64,000 nucleotides of DNA from Bacillota bacterium (lineage in GTDB: Bacteria; Bacillota; Clostridia; Peptostreptococcales; Acidaminobacteraceae): NCBI GenBank assembly GCA_030529225.1, contig JAUMXH010000004.1, forward strand, positions 57,036 through 121,035, in the 5' to 3' direction. Below, in pieces: positions 26,507 to 35,574 of the stretch; the first letter of the stretch is position 1; the number at the start of each line of letters is the position of its first letter. Position numbers and translations under genes: made by a program. The notes under the pieces are model-generated. The model saw nothing but the letters and a program-made list of their open reading frames with translations. It had not been told where the DNA came from and ran no database searches.

Positions 26507-27232
26507 TTAAATCTTCGCCTTGTATTCATACGGCAACGGAACGATCTTTCCTGCCGAATCTATGTTTACCAGTTCTTCGAGCGCCGCCCTGACGATGGCC
26601 GTCTGCTGCGCCGCATTGTTCGGCTCTCCGGCATTGGCCCCCATCGGAACCATCGGCGCCACCGCCCTCGGTGAGCCGTTCTGCCTGACCACCGGAGCCA
26701 GCGCCGCGATAATAATCGTAGGAATCCCCGATTCCTCAATCGCCCTCTGCACGATGACAGCCGAGCGGTGACAGGTTCCTCAACCCGCGGTCAGGAGGAC
26801 CGCGTCGACCCCTTCTTCCTTCAGGCGCCTCGCTATCTCGGGGCCGGTCAGATTCGCGAACTTGTCCTGGTCGCCACCGCCGCCCATGAATCCGAAGTTC
26901 ACCGGGGCGATGCCGGCTATGAAGCCTTCCTGCGCCAGTTCCCGCATCCTGTCGATCGGAAACATACAGTTGATGTCCTTGTTCACATCGCTGTTGTCGT
27001 AGCCCCCGTGCGAAACCGTCAAGTCCGCCGAGTTCACAGTACCCCCGATTTCCCGAAAACTCGAGTCTCCGGCGAGGTTAAAGCGCTCATCACTCTTTAA
27101 GTGCACGCCCGCCGCTGTCGCGAGGGCGATTCGCATCTCCCTGAGCGGCTTCGTCACCTCCGCCCACACCGGTGGCGGCGTAATCGGAACATATATCTCG
27201 GATTGCAGTCCTTTTAAACCCTTGTCAGTCAT
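26507..27232 (-). CDS. prdB: D-proline reductase PrdB, selenoprotein
   Basis: 241 residues when the in-frame UGA at 26780-26782 is read as selenocysteine (residue 151). Codons on both sides read VLLTAG-U-GTCHRSAVI, the known PrdB active-site pattern with Sec151 and Cys154. Without recoding the gene would be split into 150 and 81 residues. PrdB carries the selenocysteine that attacks the alpha carbon of D-proline bound to the pyruvoyl group of PrdA. Ribosome binding site aggag 7-8 bases before ATG 27232. Lies between the 68-residue protein and prdF. Confidence 0.96.
26746..26782 (-). promoter_or_regulatory. Candidate SECIS stem-loop of prdB
   Basis: Starting at the UGA, the mRNA can form CUG(U)CAC paired with GUGCAG around a loop of about 15 bases. 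Bacterial SECIS elements sit immediately 3' of the UGA, inside the coding sequence, as here. Confidence 0.5.
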
Positions 27233-27284
27233 CGTCTCACTCCTACTCTCTCGCGACTTTGTCCTTGAGATTCCATCGCGGATT

Positions 27285-27491
27285 CTATTCTTCCAGCAGC
27301 TCCGGGTAGCTCATCCTGAAGCCCACCCTGCTCCCTATTTTTATTTCCCGGTCGCTGATCAGCATCCTCATCGGCACCTTGAGCTTGCCGAGCCTGCCGT
27401 CGATTTCGATTTCTACCGCCCCGTCCGAGACCTCACTGATTCCGCCTTCTACATAAATCAGCTTGTCCCCGTAGTGAAGCTTAGTTTGCAT
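27285..27491 (-). CDS. Small protein of the prd operon (CBO2463/CBO2479-like)
   Basis: 68 residues: MQTKLHYGDKLIYVEGGISE followed by an alternating beta pattern (VEIEIDGRLGKLKVPMRMLI) and ending YPELLEE. It looks like a compact all-beta protein. I associate this with the CBO2463/CBO2479-type small proteins encoded with D-proline reductase genes; its function is unknown to me. Its start overlaps the prdA 3' end by 11 bases and prdB begins 52 bases after its stop, so it is co-transcribed with the reductase subunits. Confidence 0.65.
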   Translation of the reverse strand: MQTKLHYGDKLIYVEGGISEVSDGAVEIEIDGRLGKLKVPMRMLISDREIKIGSRVGFRMSYPELLEE

Positions 27492-29340
27492 CTTCTTCCA
27501 CCTCGTAGATCTCTCTTCTCTTTTTCGACTTTTCCAAGACCTGCTCGTTCGGCACCAAGTCGAAATCCAACCCGGACTCGCGAATCAGCCTCACATTGGC
27601 CTCCTTGACCTCGGGTGACCACCTTCGATTCGCTTCCTTTACGGTCTCGCCCGCCATCACGCTCTTGAGCATCGCGAGCGCCCGAATCGCATCCTCGTGA
27701 CAGAGGGTGTTGTTTGAGAGAATCTCGTTCTCGATGCCCTGCTTGGACTTGTTCAGATCGATCATATGCTTCATGTACTCATTTCCCACGACCAGGGCCC
27801 CCTGCATCGCCGAGAAGGTCATGCCGACGACCGCCACGCCGCGCTTTCCGACCTCTTCGTGGTGGGAAGCAAAGTCGATGTGGTTGTTGCCGAAACCTTC
27901 GGTGGTGATGATGGCCCCATCCAAATCCAGCGCGTCCACAATCGCACCCAGCCTCTTGGATACATAAAACTTTTCCGAGTTAATCTGCGGAGAGCCGACA
28001 AAGAGAACCCCGCAGAGATCGATCTCTTCTTCCTTCATCGCCTCCAGCACCAGGGGTTCGCGCCAGTAGTGCCGCGAGGTCTCCTTGGATGCCGGCCCGA
28101 TACAGGTGAGGGCGTGGACGCCCCCGTCCAAGACCTCGGTCGGAGAGAGCATGACCGGAAGGTTTCCGAGATCCACATTGGCGGTTGAACCGAGGATTCC
28201 CACGGGCTCCGCCGGCAAGATCAGGTTGTCGTGCATGGCTCCCTGCCCCATGATCTCTTTGATGATCAAAACTTTCTTCTTGCCCTTGCGGCGGTAGCTG
28301 ACGAAGTCCTCTTGTCTGCAAGGAGCTTGCTTACATTCCTTCAGCGCCTTTCGAATCTCTTGGGTGATGAAGTCGCTCGCCCTGTGCACCGCGAGCGGCC
28401 CCGGACGCTCCATATTCATCTTCTCTTTGATGGTGACCTTGGTCTTGATGAAGATCTCACCCTTGTCCGGTGCGCCCGGACGGTTCCACATGATGTTGCG
28501 CTCCAGGATGCCTTCCGAAGACCCGAACTCACCGATCTGAACGCCGCTCTCGTCGGTGCCGGTCAGCATCATGACCACGCCGTCGAGCACCCTGGTCACG
28601 CCGCCTCCCAATTCGCCCTCTTCCTTGCAGGCAATCGGCTGGACGTCCATGATGGTCTCGGAATACTTGCCGTAGTCCGCCGGCGTGATGATTTCAAGTT
28701 CCATATCCACGACTAAGTCCTCGGATTGCACCGCTTCCTCAATCAGGGACTTTCTAACGGTTAAGGTAGTTCCGTGGATGGCGGTCTCGTCCCCAAGTTC
28801 CACCCGTTCTATCTTGTAATATTTTTTCAGAAGCCTGCCGTTTTCGACCGGAATCGGCGCTGTTTCACGGCTCGCCTGCGCCGCCGAAGCGGCCGAATCC
28901 GGAGCAAAGGCGCCCTGCATCGCGAGCGGAAACTCCAGGCTGATGCCCTTCCCTTCAGCGATGTGAATCTTGACGGTTCCGGCCTGTGCAAGCTGCCCGC
29001 CGACAAAAACGGCCGCCGCGTCCGGGCCTTCCTTCTCTTTCGGGCCCTCCGAGAGCGCGCTCGGAGCCGGTGCTTCCAAGACGCTCAGCGTAGACGCATC
29101 CACATCGCTCCTGCGAATCGGCTTTAAGGCATCGAGGGTCGATGTCAGCTTCGCGCCCAAAACTTCGCCAATCCTCAAACAATCCTCGCCGAGCTCGAGC
29201 AGACCCGACTCGATCAAATCGGAAAATATATCCGGGTTCTCCAAGTGCTCGTGCGAAATCGGCGTGCCCGCCTCAAACCTGCAACAGGTCACCGCGGGAT
29301 CGTTCAGATGCTTCTTTATCGTTTCTGCGTTGATAGACAT
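27481..29340 (-). CDS. prdA: D-proline reductase proprotein PrdA
   Basis: 619 residues. The proprotein is cut to give a small N-proximal and a larger-numbered pyruvoyl-bearing chain; the processing site is HALTCIGP, between Thr412 and Cys413, where Cys413 becomes the pyruvoyl group that binds D-proline as a Schiff base (established for C. sticklandii PrdA). The segment at residues 85-165 is Ala/Pro/Glu-rich and less conserved. It begins 9 bases after the true prdC stop, with ggagggg before its ATG. Complex partner is PrdB. Confidence 0.96.
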   Translation of the reverse strand: MSINAETIKKHLNDPAVTCCRFEAGTPISHEHLENPDIFSDLIESGLLELGEDCLRIGEVLGAKLTSTLDALKPIRRSDVDASTLSVLEAPAPSALSEGPKEKEGPDAAAVFVGGQLAQAGTVKIHIAEGKGISLEFPLAMQGAFAPDSAASAAQASRETAPIPVENGRLLKKYYKIERVELGDETAIHGTTLTVRKSLIEEAVQSEDLVVDMELEIITPADYGKYSETIMDVQPIACKEEGELGGGVTRVLDGVVMMLTGTDESGVQIGEFGSSEGILERNIMWNRPGAPDKGEIFIKTKVTIKEKMNMERPGPLAVHRASDFITQEIRKALKECKQAPCRQEDFVSYRRKGKKKVLIIKEIMGQGAMHDNLILPAEPVGILGSTANVDLGNLPVMLSPTEVLDGGVHALTCIGPASKETSRHYWREPLVLEAMKEEEIDLCGVLFVGSPQINSEKFYVSKRLGAIVDALDLDGAIITTEGFGNNHIDFASHHEEVGKRGVAVVGMTFSAMQGALVVGNEYMKHMIDLNKSKQGIENEILSNNTLCHEDAIRALAMLKSVMAGETVKEANRRWSPEVKEANVRLIRESGLDFDLVPNEQVLEKSKKRREIYEVEEDAN

Positions 29341-29349
29341 GGCCCCTCC

Positions 29350-30633
29350 TCAATCCGTTTCTTTCTTGATTCTTCTGTATAAGTGATGCTCGGACGCCCT
29401 CAAAATGTGGTCCGTGCTATGATATAACCTGAGTCCCAACCTGGGAGCAACATTGCTGATCGTGTTGGTTCAATCCTCGCAGGACCCCGCGAGAATCACC
29501 TTCGCCCCCTTGGCCTTCAGCTTCAAGACCGTCTCCGCCTGCCCCGGACAGTCCCCCGGCTTGTCGCAGCGATACCTGCCGTTCCGCTCGACCATGCGCT
29601 TGCAGTTCAGGCTGGCAACGACCCTTCCGCCCATCGACGCGGCGATTTCCCGGAGCCTGCTCTCGTCCGCCCCGCACTCGCAGGCGAGGAGGCCGAAGGC
29701 ATCCTGATCCTTGGGAAATTCAACTGCCGCCAGCACCCCGCCCGAGACCTTAGTCAAATAGGCTTCTTCGGGCGCCCGCTTTCCGGTAAAGGGCCCTCCG
29801 ATGACCAGCTCCCCGCTTCCCGTCACGAAACCGCCGACGCCTTCGATATAGTGAGAAATCGGCATTCCGATCGGCTGATCCAAAAAGACGCGCGATTCCG
29901 CGAATTTTCCTGCCAGGCTAAAGTCCTTGCTGATAACCGGTCTTCTCTGTTCGATCGCAAGGACGCAGTTTTTCAGCGTCTCGACATTGACAATCACGGA
30001 CCGGTACTGAGACGGGAGTTCCCCCGGCTGCATCAATTCGCCCAAAAGCTCCCGAATGATGACCCGCTCATCCCCCGAAGGGTAGGTATCCGGCAGGAAC
30101 TTGAGCCGGATTTGTTCCGCACCTTTGATCGCCTCCGCGAGCGCCCGCACGGCTTCCCGGTGCTTGGGCTTGATCGCGATGTAGGCCGCCTCGGCCTCGG
30201 TGATCTCCATCAGGTGCGCAATGCCCCTGACTATCAGCTCCGGATCTTCCCTCAAAAACGCGATGTTGTGCTCCAAGAGGGGCTCGCACTCGGCGGCATT
30301 CACGATCAGATTTCCTCCCGGAATCTTGGTCGCCAGCTTCACGTGGGTCGGAAATCCGGCGCCGCCTGCCCCCACGACGCCCGCTTCGCGGATCGCCTCG
30401 AGCTTGGACGAGGTCTCGGGAATCTTGACAAAGTCCTCGGGCTGCTCTTCATCCATGCGAATCCCGATCGCCTCGTCCACGCGAAAGACCGTCCCGCTGA
30501 CGCTCGCGTGCAGCTTGGCGCCGAGCCCTTGCGGAAGCCCGATAAGTTCTCCCTTTTTGACCCTGTCTCCCGGCTTGACCAGCGCCGTGCAGGGCTGACC
30601 CGCATGCTGTTTTAAACTGATTACAACGTCCAA
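29350..30633 (-). CDS. prdC: PrdC, RnfC-like electron-transfer selenoprotein
   Basis: 427 residues when the UGA at 29470-29472 is read as selenocysteine 388. The frame continues 39 codons as TNTISNVAPRLGLRLYHSTD... to a stop at 29350-29352, just ahead of the prdA ribosome binding site. Sec388 lies in a Cys385-x-x-Sec388 redox motif (CEDU). The N-terminal part is RnfC-like (barrel-sandwich GDRVKKGELIG, and AGVVGAGGAGFPTHVKLA, the NADH/flavin-binding glycine-rich loop). PrdC is thought to pass electrons from NADH to the reductase. First gene of the operon after proS. Confidence 0.94.
29435..29472 (-). promoter_or_regulatory. Candidate SECIS stem-loop of prdC
   Basis: Beginning one base after the UGA, CCAAC (29464-29468) can pair with GTTGG (29436-29440), and inside this AGCAA can pair with TTGCT. 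The short distance to the UGA and the small apical loop fit a bacterial SECIS. Confidence 0.55.
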
Positions 30634-30673
30634 ACTCCGTCCCCTTCCATTTCAAACTTCCGCCGATATCAGT

Positions 30674-30708
30674 AGAGATATAACATTCCGCAGGAACATT
30701 ATATCTCT
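30674..30708. promoter_or_regulatory. Long inverted repeat ahead of prdC
   Basis: Two 16-base arms (AGAGATATAATGTTCC and its near reverse complement on the minus strand) separated by three bases, with only two adjacent mismatches. The left arm read on the minus strand contains a perfect TATAAT. It sits about 40-75 bases before the prdC start and about 50 after the proS stop. No T run follows, so it is more likely an operator over a -10 box than a terminator. No sigma-54 box was found. Confidence 0.55.
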
Positions 30709-30759
30709 CGGATACGCCAAAGCTATGCTTCTACCGAAACCGCGCTCACTCGGTGCTTC

Positions 30760-32202
30760 CTAGTAAGCCTTGGCCAGGTAGACCATGTGCTTCGCGTCCT
30801 TTCCGCAGACCAGACAGGCGTTGCCGAAACGCTGCTCCTCTTTTCCGAGGCATCTGACCGTCGCGCTCGAATCCTCTTTGATCTTCGCTTCGCAATCCTC
30901 GCATCCGCACCACATCGCCTCGTAGAAGCCCGGTTTCTCCACCAGGTCGTTCTTGAAGGTCTCGTAGTCCTCGGCCCTGTAGGTTTTGCTGTCCATTCTC
31001 TCCTTGGCCCTGTTGAAGATGCCCTGCTGCACCTCCTCCAGGATGGCTCCGACTTGGCTGACTATCGTCGCTCTGTCGGCACTGTAGTTCTCCAGCGTAT
31101 CCCTTCTCGCGTAGACGACCTTGCCCTGTTCGATATCTTGCGGACCCACCGCGATGCGAAGCGGGTAGCCCTTCATCTCGTATTCGTTGTACTTTCTTCC
31201 GACCGTGTTGGTATCGTCATCGTCGAGCTCCACGCGGAAGCCTGCCGCTTTGAGCTCTTCGTAGAGCTCTCTCGCGTGCTCCAGGACGCCTTCCTGCTCC
31301 TGTCTGACCGGAATCACGACGATTTGAACCGGCGCAACCGATGGCGGAAGCACCAAGCCGCGATTGTCTCCGTGCGACATGATCAGCGCCCCGATCAAGC
31401 GGGTCGAAACGCCCCATGAAGTGTGGTACGGGTGCTTGAGCTGACCGTCCTTATCCAGGTACTCGATTTCAAAGGCTTCGGTAAAGTGCTGACCCAGGAA
31501 GTGTGAGGTTCCCGATTGGAGCGCCTTTCCGTCGCGCATCATCGCTTCAATCGTGTAGGTCGCCTCGGCCCCTGCAAACTTCTCGCTCTCGGACTTGAGG
31601 CCCGAAAGCACCGGAATCGCGAGCAGATTCTCCGCCATGTCGGTGTAGATGCCGAGCATTTGCAAGGTCTCCGCGAGCGCCTCTTCCTCGGTCGCGTGCA
31701 GGGTGTGTCCCTCCTGCCACAAAAACTCCGACGTTCTCAGGAAGGGCCTGGTCTCCTTCTCCCATCTCACAACAGAACACCACTGGTTATAGAGGTACGG
31801 CAAATCCCGGTAAGACTTCAGCCACTTCGCGTACATCGCGCAGATGATGGTCTCGGAAGTCGGTCTCACGCAGAGCCTCTCCTCGAGCTCCTTTTTTCCG
31901 CCGTGCGTCACCCACGCCACCTCCGGCGCGAAGCCTTCCACGTGCTCCTTCTCCTTGTTCAAAAAGCTCTCCGGAATCAAGAGCGGGAAGGACATATTCT
32001 TGTGCCCCGTCGCCTTGAACTTCTCATCCAGGTAAGCCTGTATATTCTCCCAGATCGCATACCCGTAGGATTTGATGACCATGAAGCCCTTGATCGGACT
32101 GTAGTCGGCAAGGTCGGCCTTGCGCACCACGTCAGTATACCACTGAGCAAAATTTTCATTCATGTCCGTAATTTCTTTTACAAACTTCTTATTCTTTCCC
32201 AA
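30760..32202 (-). CDS. proS: Prolyl-tRNA synthetase (short, eukaryote/archaea-like type)
   Basis: 480 residues. Class II synthetase with motif 2 (FLRTSEFLWQEGHTLHATEEEA) and motif 3 (GDNRGLVLPPSVAPVQ) and no editing insertion domain; the C-terminal zinc-type extension with CGCEDC and CLVC, ending in Tyr, marks the archaeal/eukaryotic-type ProRS (ProS3 form). The start is a TTG at 32202 with aggagg 5 bases upstream; the next ATG lacks a good site. It stands directly ahead of the prd operon. No T-box leader was seen. Confidence 0.96.
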   Translation of the reverse strand: MGKNKKFVKEITDMNENFAQWYTDVVRKADLADYSPIKGFMVIKSYGYAIWENIQAYLDEKFKATGHKNMSFPLLIPESFLNKEKEHVEGFAPEVAWVTHGGKKELEERLCVRPTSETIICAMYAKWLKSYRDLPYLYNQWCSVVRWEKETRPFLRTSEFLWQEGHTLHATEEEALAETLQMLGIYTDMAENLLAIPVLSGLKSESEKFAGAEATYTIEAMMRDGKALQSGTSHFLGQHFTEAFEIEYLDKDGQLKHPYHTSWGVSTRLIGALIMSHGDNRGLVLPPSVAPVQIVVIPVRQEQEGVLEHARELYEELKAAGFRVELDDDDTNTVGRKYNEYEMKGYPLRIAVGPQDIEQGKVVYARRDTLENYSADRATIVSQVGAILEEVQQGIFNRAKERMDSKTYRAEDYETFKNDLVEKPGFYEAMWCGCEDCEAKIKEDSSATVRCLGKEEQRFGNACLVCGKDAKHMVYLAKAY

Positions 32203-32281
32203 AACGTCCTCCTAAATCAGTCGTCTCTCTCGCTTTCAAGTTCGAAAAATCGTATAGAATATTTTAGCACAAATACTGTAT

Positions 32282-32311
32282 AAAAAAAAGCCGGTTCTAT
32301 GAAACCGGCTC
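32282..32311. terminator. Terminator of the BMP lipoprotein gene
   Basis: Hairpin AGCCGGTTtcatagAACCGGCT followed on the minus strand by eight T residues, about 30 bases after the stop codon at 32344. T-rich sequence on the other side means it could also act from the right. Confidence 0.9.
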
Positions 32312-32343
32312 TTATTTTTTAGGATTTAGCAGAATCCAAGCAA

Positions 32344-33474
32344 CTACTTCTCCAATCTCTTAGGAGTGCTTGAAACTTTGATTTCTCTGCTCACGATTTT
32401 CTTCGCGAACTCGTCCGCTTTTTCCACCCACTCATCTTTGAGGTTAGGGTTGATCTCAGGAAGACCTACGCCCTTGTTCTCAAGGTTGAACAGAAGGGTT
32501 TGACCGCCCTTGAACTTGCCGTCCAATACCGCTTGAGAAACGTCCTGCGCAGCGACGTCAACCTTCTTCATCATAGAAGTCAGGATGATTGACTTTTGCT
32601 CTTTCTCATCGTAGATACCATCCAAGTACTGGTCTTTGTCTACGCCGCAAGCCCAAACGTCTTCGCCGTTCTTCACTCTGTCCATCGCCTCTTTGAACAA
32701 GCCTTTACCCGCTCCGCCTGAAGCGTGGAAGATGACGTAGCAACCTTTGTCGTACATCTTTGATGCGATGGTTTGCTCTTTTGCAGAATCTTCAAAGGTA
32801 TCCGCATACTCAACAAGCACTTCCATGTTAGGGTCTACCGCTGCAACACCCGCTTCGAAGCCCGCTTCAAAGTTTTGGATGACAGGGAAGTCTTTTCCGC
32901 CGATGAAACCGACCTTAGTCTTTCCTGCTTCCTGTGCTTTCAATGCGGAAACCACGCCCACCAGGAAAGAACCTTCGTTTTCAGCGAAAGTAGCTGAAAC
33001 GACGTTGTCTTTCGGCTCTTCCAAAACCGCGTCGATCAAAAGGAATTTTTGATCCGGGTAGTTTCCGGCAACTTCCGCCATCGCATTGGCAAAGAAGAAT
33101 CCCGGAGCCACGATCAAGTCTTTCTTGTCGTCAGCAAAGGTTGAAAGATTCGGAACGTAATCCGCTTCTGCAGAAGATTGCAAGTAGTCAGAGTTGCCTT
33201 CCGCGTCCATGCCGTTGTCCACGTAGAATCTTTGGATCCCTTCCCAAGCGCTCTGGTTGAACGACTTGTCATCGATTCCGCCGGTGTCGGTTACGAGAGA
33301 AACTTTGATCGCCTCTTTTTTCTCTCCGTCCTTGTTTTCACCTTCTTTTTCCGTTCCCTGCTCAGTGGTTTTTCCCTCGTCTCCCTTCGCTTCTTCGGTC
33401 TTTTTCTCAGCACCGCAAGCCGCCAAAGAGAAAACCATCACAAAAGCAAGCAATAGTGTTGTTAACTTTTTCAT
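32344..33474 (-). CDS. BMP/PnrA family substrate-binding lipoprotein
   Basis: 376 residues. The signal peptide MKKLTTLLLAFVMVFSLAAC ends in the lipobox LAAC, so Cys20 is lipidated and the protein is anchored outside the membrane. A Lys/Glu/Gly-rich linker follows (residues about 25-45), then the Bmp/PnrA fold beginning IKVSLVTDTGGIDDKSFNQSAWEG, which binds purine nucleosides in characterised members. No ABC permease or ATPase gene is next to it. Two adjacent ATGs (33477, 33474) are possible; aaggagg spacing favours the second. Confidence 0.93.
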   Translation of the reverse strand: MKKLTTLLLAFVMVFSLAACGAEKKTEEAKGDEGKTTEQGTEKEGENKDGEKKEAIKVSLVTDTGGIDDKSFNQSAWEGIQRFYVDNGMDAEGNSDYLQSSAEADYVPNLSTFADDKKDLIVAPGFFFANAMAEVAGNYPDQKFLLIDAVLEEPKDNVVSATFAENEGSFLVGVVSALKAQEAGKTKVGFIGGKDFPVIQNFEAGFEAGVAAVDPNMEVLVEYADTFEDSAKEQTIASKMYDKGCYVIFHASGGAGKGLFKEAMDRVKNGEDVWACGVDKDQYLDGIYDEKEQKSIILTSMMKKVDVAAQDVSQAVLDGKFKGGQTLLFNLENKGVGLPEINPNLKDEWVEKADEFAKKIVSREIKVSSTPKRLEK

Positions 33475-33524
33475 CATAGCCTCCTTAACCTTAAAAAGTA
33501 TCACTCCATCTGATGATCAGGCCC

Positions 33525-33530
33525 ATTATA
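33525..33530 (-). promoter_or_regulatory. Likely -10 box for the BMP lipoprotein gene
   Basis: A perfect TATAAT on the minus strand about 50 bases before the start codon. The upstream -35 region is T-rich without a good match. Confidence 0.35.
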
Positions 33531-33542
33531 CAAGGTTCTATA

Positions 33543-33588
33543 GAAAAATAAAAGCAACGATTTTTTCATTTTTGAAGAAAGCGTTGCC
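33543..33588 (-). terminator. Terminator of thrS
   Basis: GCAACG and CGTTGC arms around a 22-base A/T-rich loop, followed on the minus strand by TTTTATTTTT, about 55 bases after the thrS stop codon. Confidence 0.65.
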
Positions 33589-33641
33589 TTTACTTGTTTA
33601 TTCACACCTTTGTGTTTTTTTATGTTTTATTTGCCTTCCGC

Positions 33642-35558
33642 TTATTTGCGCTCCGGTTCACCCTGCTCGATCAACTCGGCCTTCATCGATTGGATAAAGT
33701 CCGCGAGCTTCATGGTCTGATTCTTGACCTCGCCCCTCGGCCTGATCGAAACGGTTCCGGCCTCTTTTTCCTCGGCACCCACGATGATCAGATAAGGGAA
33801 CTTCTGCAAAGTCGCCTCTCTGATCTTGTAGCTGATGCGCTCGTTGCGGGTATCGGTTTCGACGCGGAAACCGAACTCTCTGAGCTCCGCCGCGACCTCT
33901 TCGGCATAGGCGTTGAAATCGTCGGAAATAGACAACACGCCGACCTGGACCGGAGCCAGCCACAACGGGAAGGCGCCCGCGTAGTGCTCGATCAGAATCG
34001 CAGTCAATCGTTCAAAGGAACCGTAGATCGCCCTGTGAAGCATAGACGGCCTCTTCTTGCTGCCGTCCTGTGCGGTGTACTCGATCTCAAACCGCTGCGG
34101 CAACTGGAAGTCGAGCTGGATGGTTCCGCACTGCCACTCCCTGTCCAAACAGTCCACCAGGTGGAAGTCGATCTTAGGACCGTAGAAGGCGCCGTCACCC
34201 TCGTTGACCTTGTACTCCACGTTCATCTCTTCGAGCGCGGTCCGGAGCGATTTTTCGGCAAAATCCCAATCCTTGATGTCGCCCATAAAGTCTTCCGGTC
34301 TGGTTGAGAGCTCGACCTTGTACTCAAAACCGAAGCGAGAGTAGATCTCGTCGACCAGCCTCATCACGTTTTTGATTTCATCGGTGATCTGCTCCGGCAT
34401 CAGATAGATGTGGGCATCGTCCTGGGTGAAGGCCCTTACCCTGAGGAGTCCGTGCAAGGCGCCCGAGAGCTCGTGTCTGTGCACGTGACCGATCTCCGCC
34501 ATACGGAGCGGGAAGTCCCGATACGAAACCATGTCCTGCTTGTAGAGCAGCACGCCGCCCGGGCAGTTCATCGGCTTGATTGCAAATTCCTTCTCGTCGA
34601 TCGTAGAAGTGTACATGTTCTCCTTGTAGTGGAACCAGTGACCCGAAGTTTCCCAAAGGTCGCGATTCAACATCGCAGGCGTCGAAATCTCTTTATAATT
34701 CTCGCGTCTGTGCAGTCTGCGCCAGTAGTCAATTAGAAGGTTTCTAAAGACCATACCCTTGTCCAGGTAGACAGGGAAGCCCGGCCCCTCGTCAAAGAAG
34801 GTGAACATCTTGAGCTCTTTACCGAGCTTTCTGTGGTCTCGCTTCTTCGCCTCTTCCAATTTTTGAAGGTACTCTTCGAGCATCTTTTCTTTCGGGAAGG
34901 AGATGCCGTAGATCCTGGTCAGCATCTGTCTCTTCTCGTCGCCTCTCCAGTACGCGCCGGCCACCTTCATCAGTTTGATTGCCTTGATCGCGCCGGTGTT
35001 GTTGACGTGTCTGCCGCGGCAGAGGTCGGTGAATTCGCCCTGGGTGTAGAACGAGATGATCGCATCGTCCGGCAGGTCCTGAATCAACTCTACTTTATAA
35101 GGCTCGTCCCTGTCCTGCTCGTGCTTGATTGCCTCGTCCCTTGGAAGTTCAAAACGCTCGAGTTCCAACTTTTCTCTGACGATGTTATACATTTCCTTCT
35201 CGATCGCCGGAAGTTCTTCCTCCGAAAGCGGTCTTCCGAAGTCGATGTCGTAGTAGAAGCCGTTGGCCACCGGAGGACCGATCGCCAGTTTCGCCTCGGG
35301 ATACAGTCGTTTGACCGCCTGCGCCAGGATGTGGGAAGTCGTGTGCCAGAACACGTACTTGCCCTCGGGATCGTCAAAGGTCGCGATGCTGAGGTTGGAA
35401 CCTTCCTCAGGAACCTTCATCAAGTCCAGGATCTCTCCGTCGCAGACCCCCGCCATCGCAGCCTTTCCGAGCTTCGGCGAGATCGCAAAGGCGATGTCCC
35501 TCACTGTGGAGTTATCCGGAAACTCCCTGATTTCTTTGCCTTGTAGATTTACCTTCAT
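33642..35558 (-). CDS. thrS: Threonyl-tRNA synthetase
   Basis: 638 residues starting MKVNLQGKEIREFPDNSTVRD, the N-terminal TGS domain. The editing domain contains HTTSHILAQAVKR, the catalytic class II core has the zinc ligands in PMNCPGG and SYRDFPLRMAEIGHVHRHE, and the anticodon-binding domain follows (LAPVQVGVLSISDDF). The ATG at 35558 has ggaggg 5-6 bases upstream; a longer in-frame extension upstream lies inside the T-box RNA and is not translated. Expression is controlled by the T-box leader. Confidence 0.97.
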   Translation of the reverse strand: MKVNLQGKEIREFPDNSTVRDIAFAISPKLGKAAMAGVCDGEILDLMKVPEEGSNLSIATFDDPEGKYVFWHTTSHILAQAVKRLYPEAKLAIGPPVANGFYYDIDFGRPLSEEELPAIEKEMYNIVREKLELERFELPRDEAIKHEQDRDEPYKVELIQDLPDDAIISFYTQGEFTDLCRGRHVNNTGAIKAIKLMKVAGAYWRGDEKRQMLTRIYGISFPKEKMLEEYLQKLEEAKKRDHRKLGKELKMFTFFDEGPGFPVYLDKGMVFRNLLIDYWRRLHRRENYKEISTPAMLNRDLWETSGHWFHYKENMYTSTIDEKEFAIKPMNCPGGVLLYKQDMVSYRDFPLRMAEIGHVHRHELSGALHGLLRVRAFTQDDAHIYLMPEQITDEIKNVMRLVDEIYSRFGFEYKVELSTRPEDFMGDIKDWDFAEKSLRTALEEMNVEYKVNEGDGAFYGPKIDFHLVDCLDREWQCGTIQLDFQLPQRFEIEYTAQDGSKKRPSMLHRAIYGSFERLTAILIEHYAGAFPLWLAPVQVGVLSISDDFNAYAEEVAAELREFGFRVETDTRNERISYKIREATLQKFPYLIIVGAEEKEAGTVSIRPRGEVKNQTMKLADFIQSMKAELIEQGEPERK

Positions 35559-35574
35559 AATTTCCCTCCAAATC

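Noticed and set aside
26507..27232. Frameshift or pseudogene in prdB
   Set aside because: Both halves are in one frame separated only by UGA in the known selenocysteine context, so recoding explains it.
30661..30672. A sigma-28 -10 box (GCCGATAT) on the plus strand near prdC
   Set aside because: No TAAA at 14-16 bases upstream and no gene downstream on that strand.
32203..32281. A proline T-box ahead of proS
   Set aside because: The gap is under 80 bases and lacks the GGTGGAACC-type sequence and terminator/antiterminator pair.
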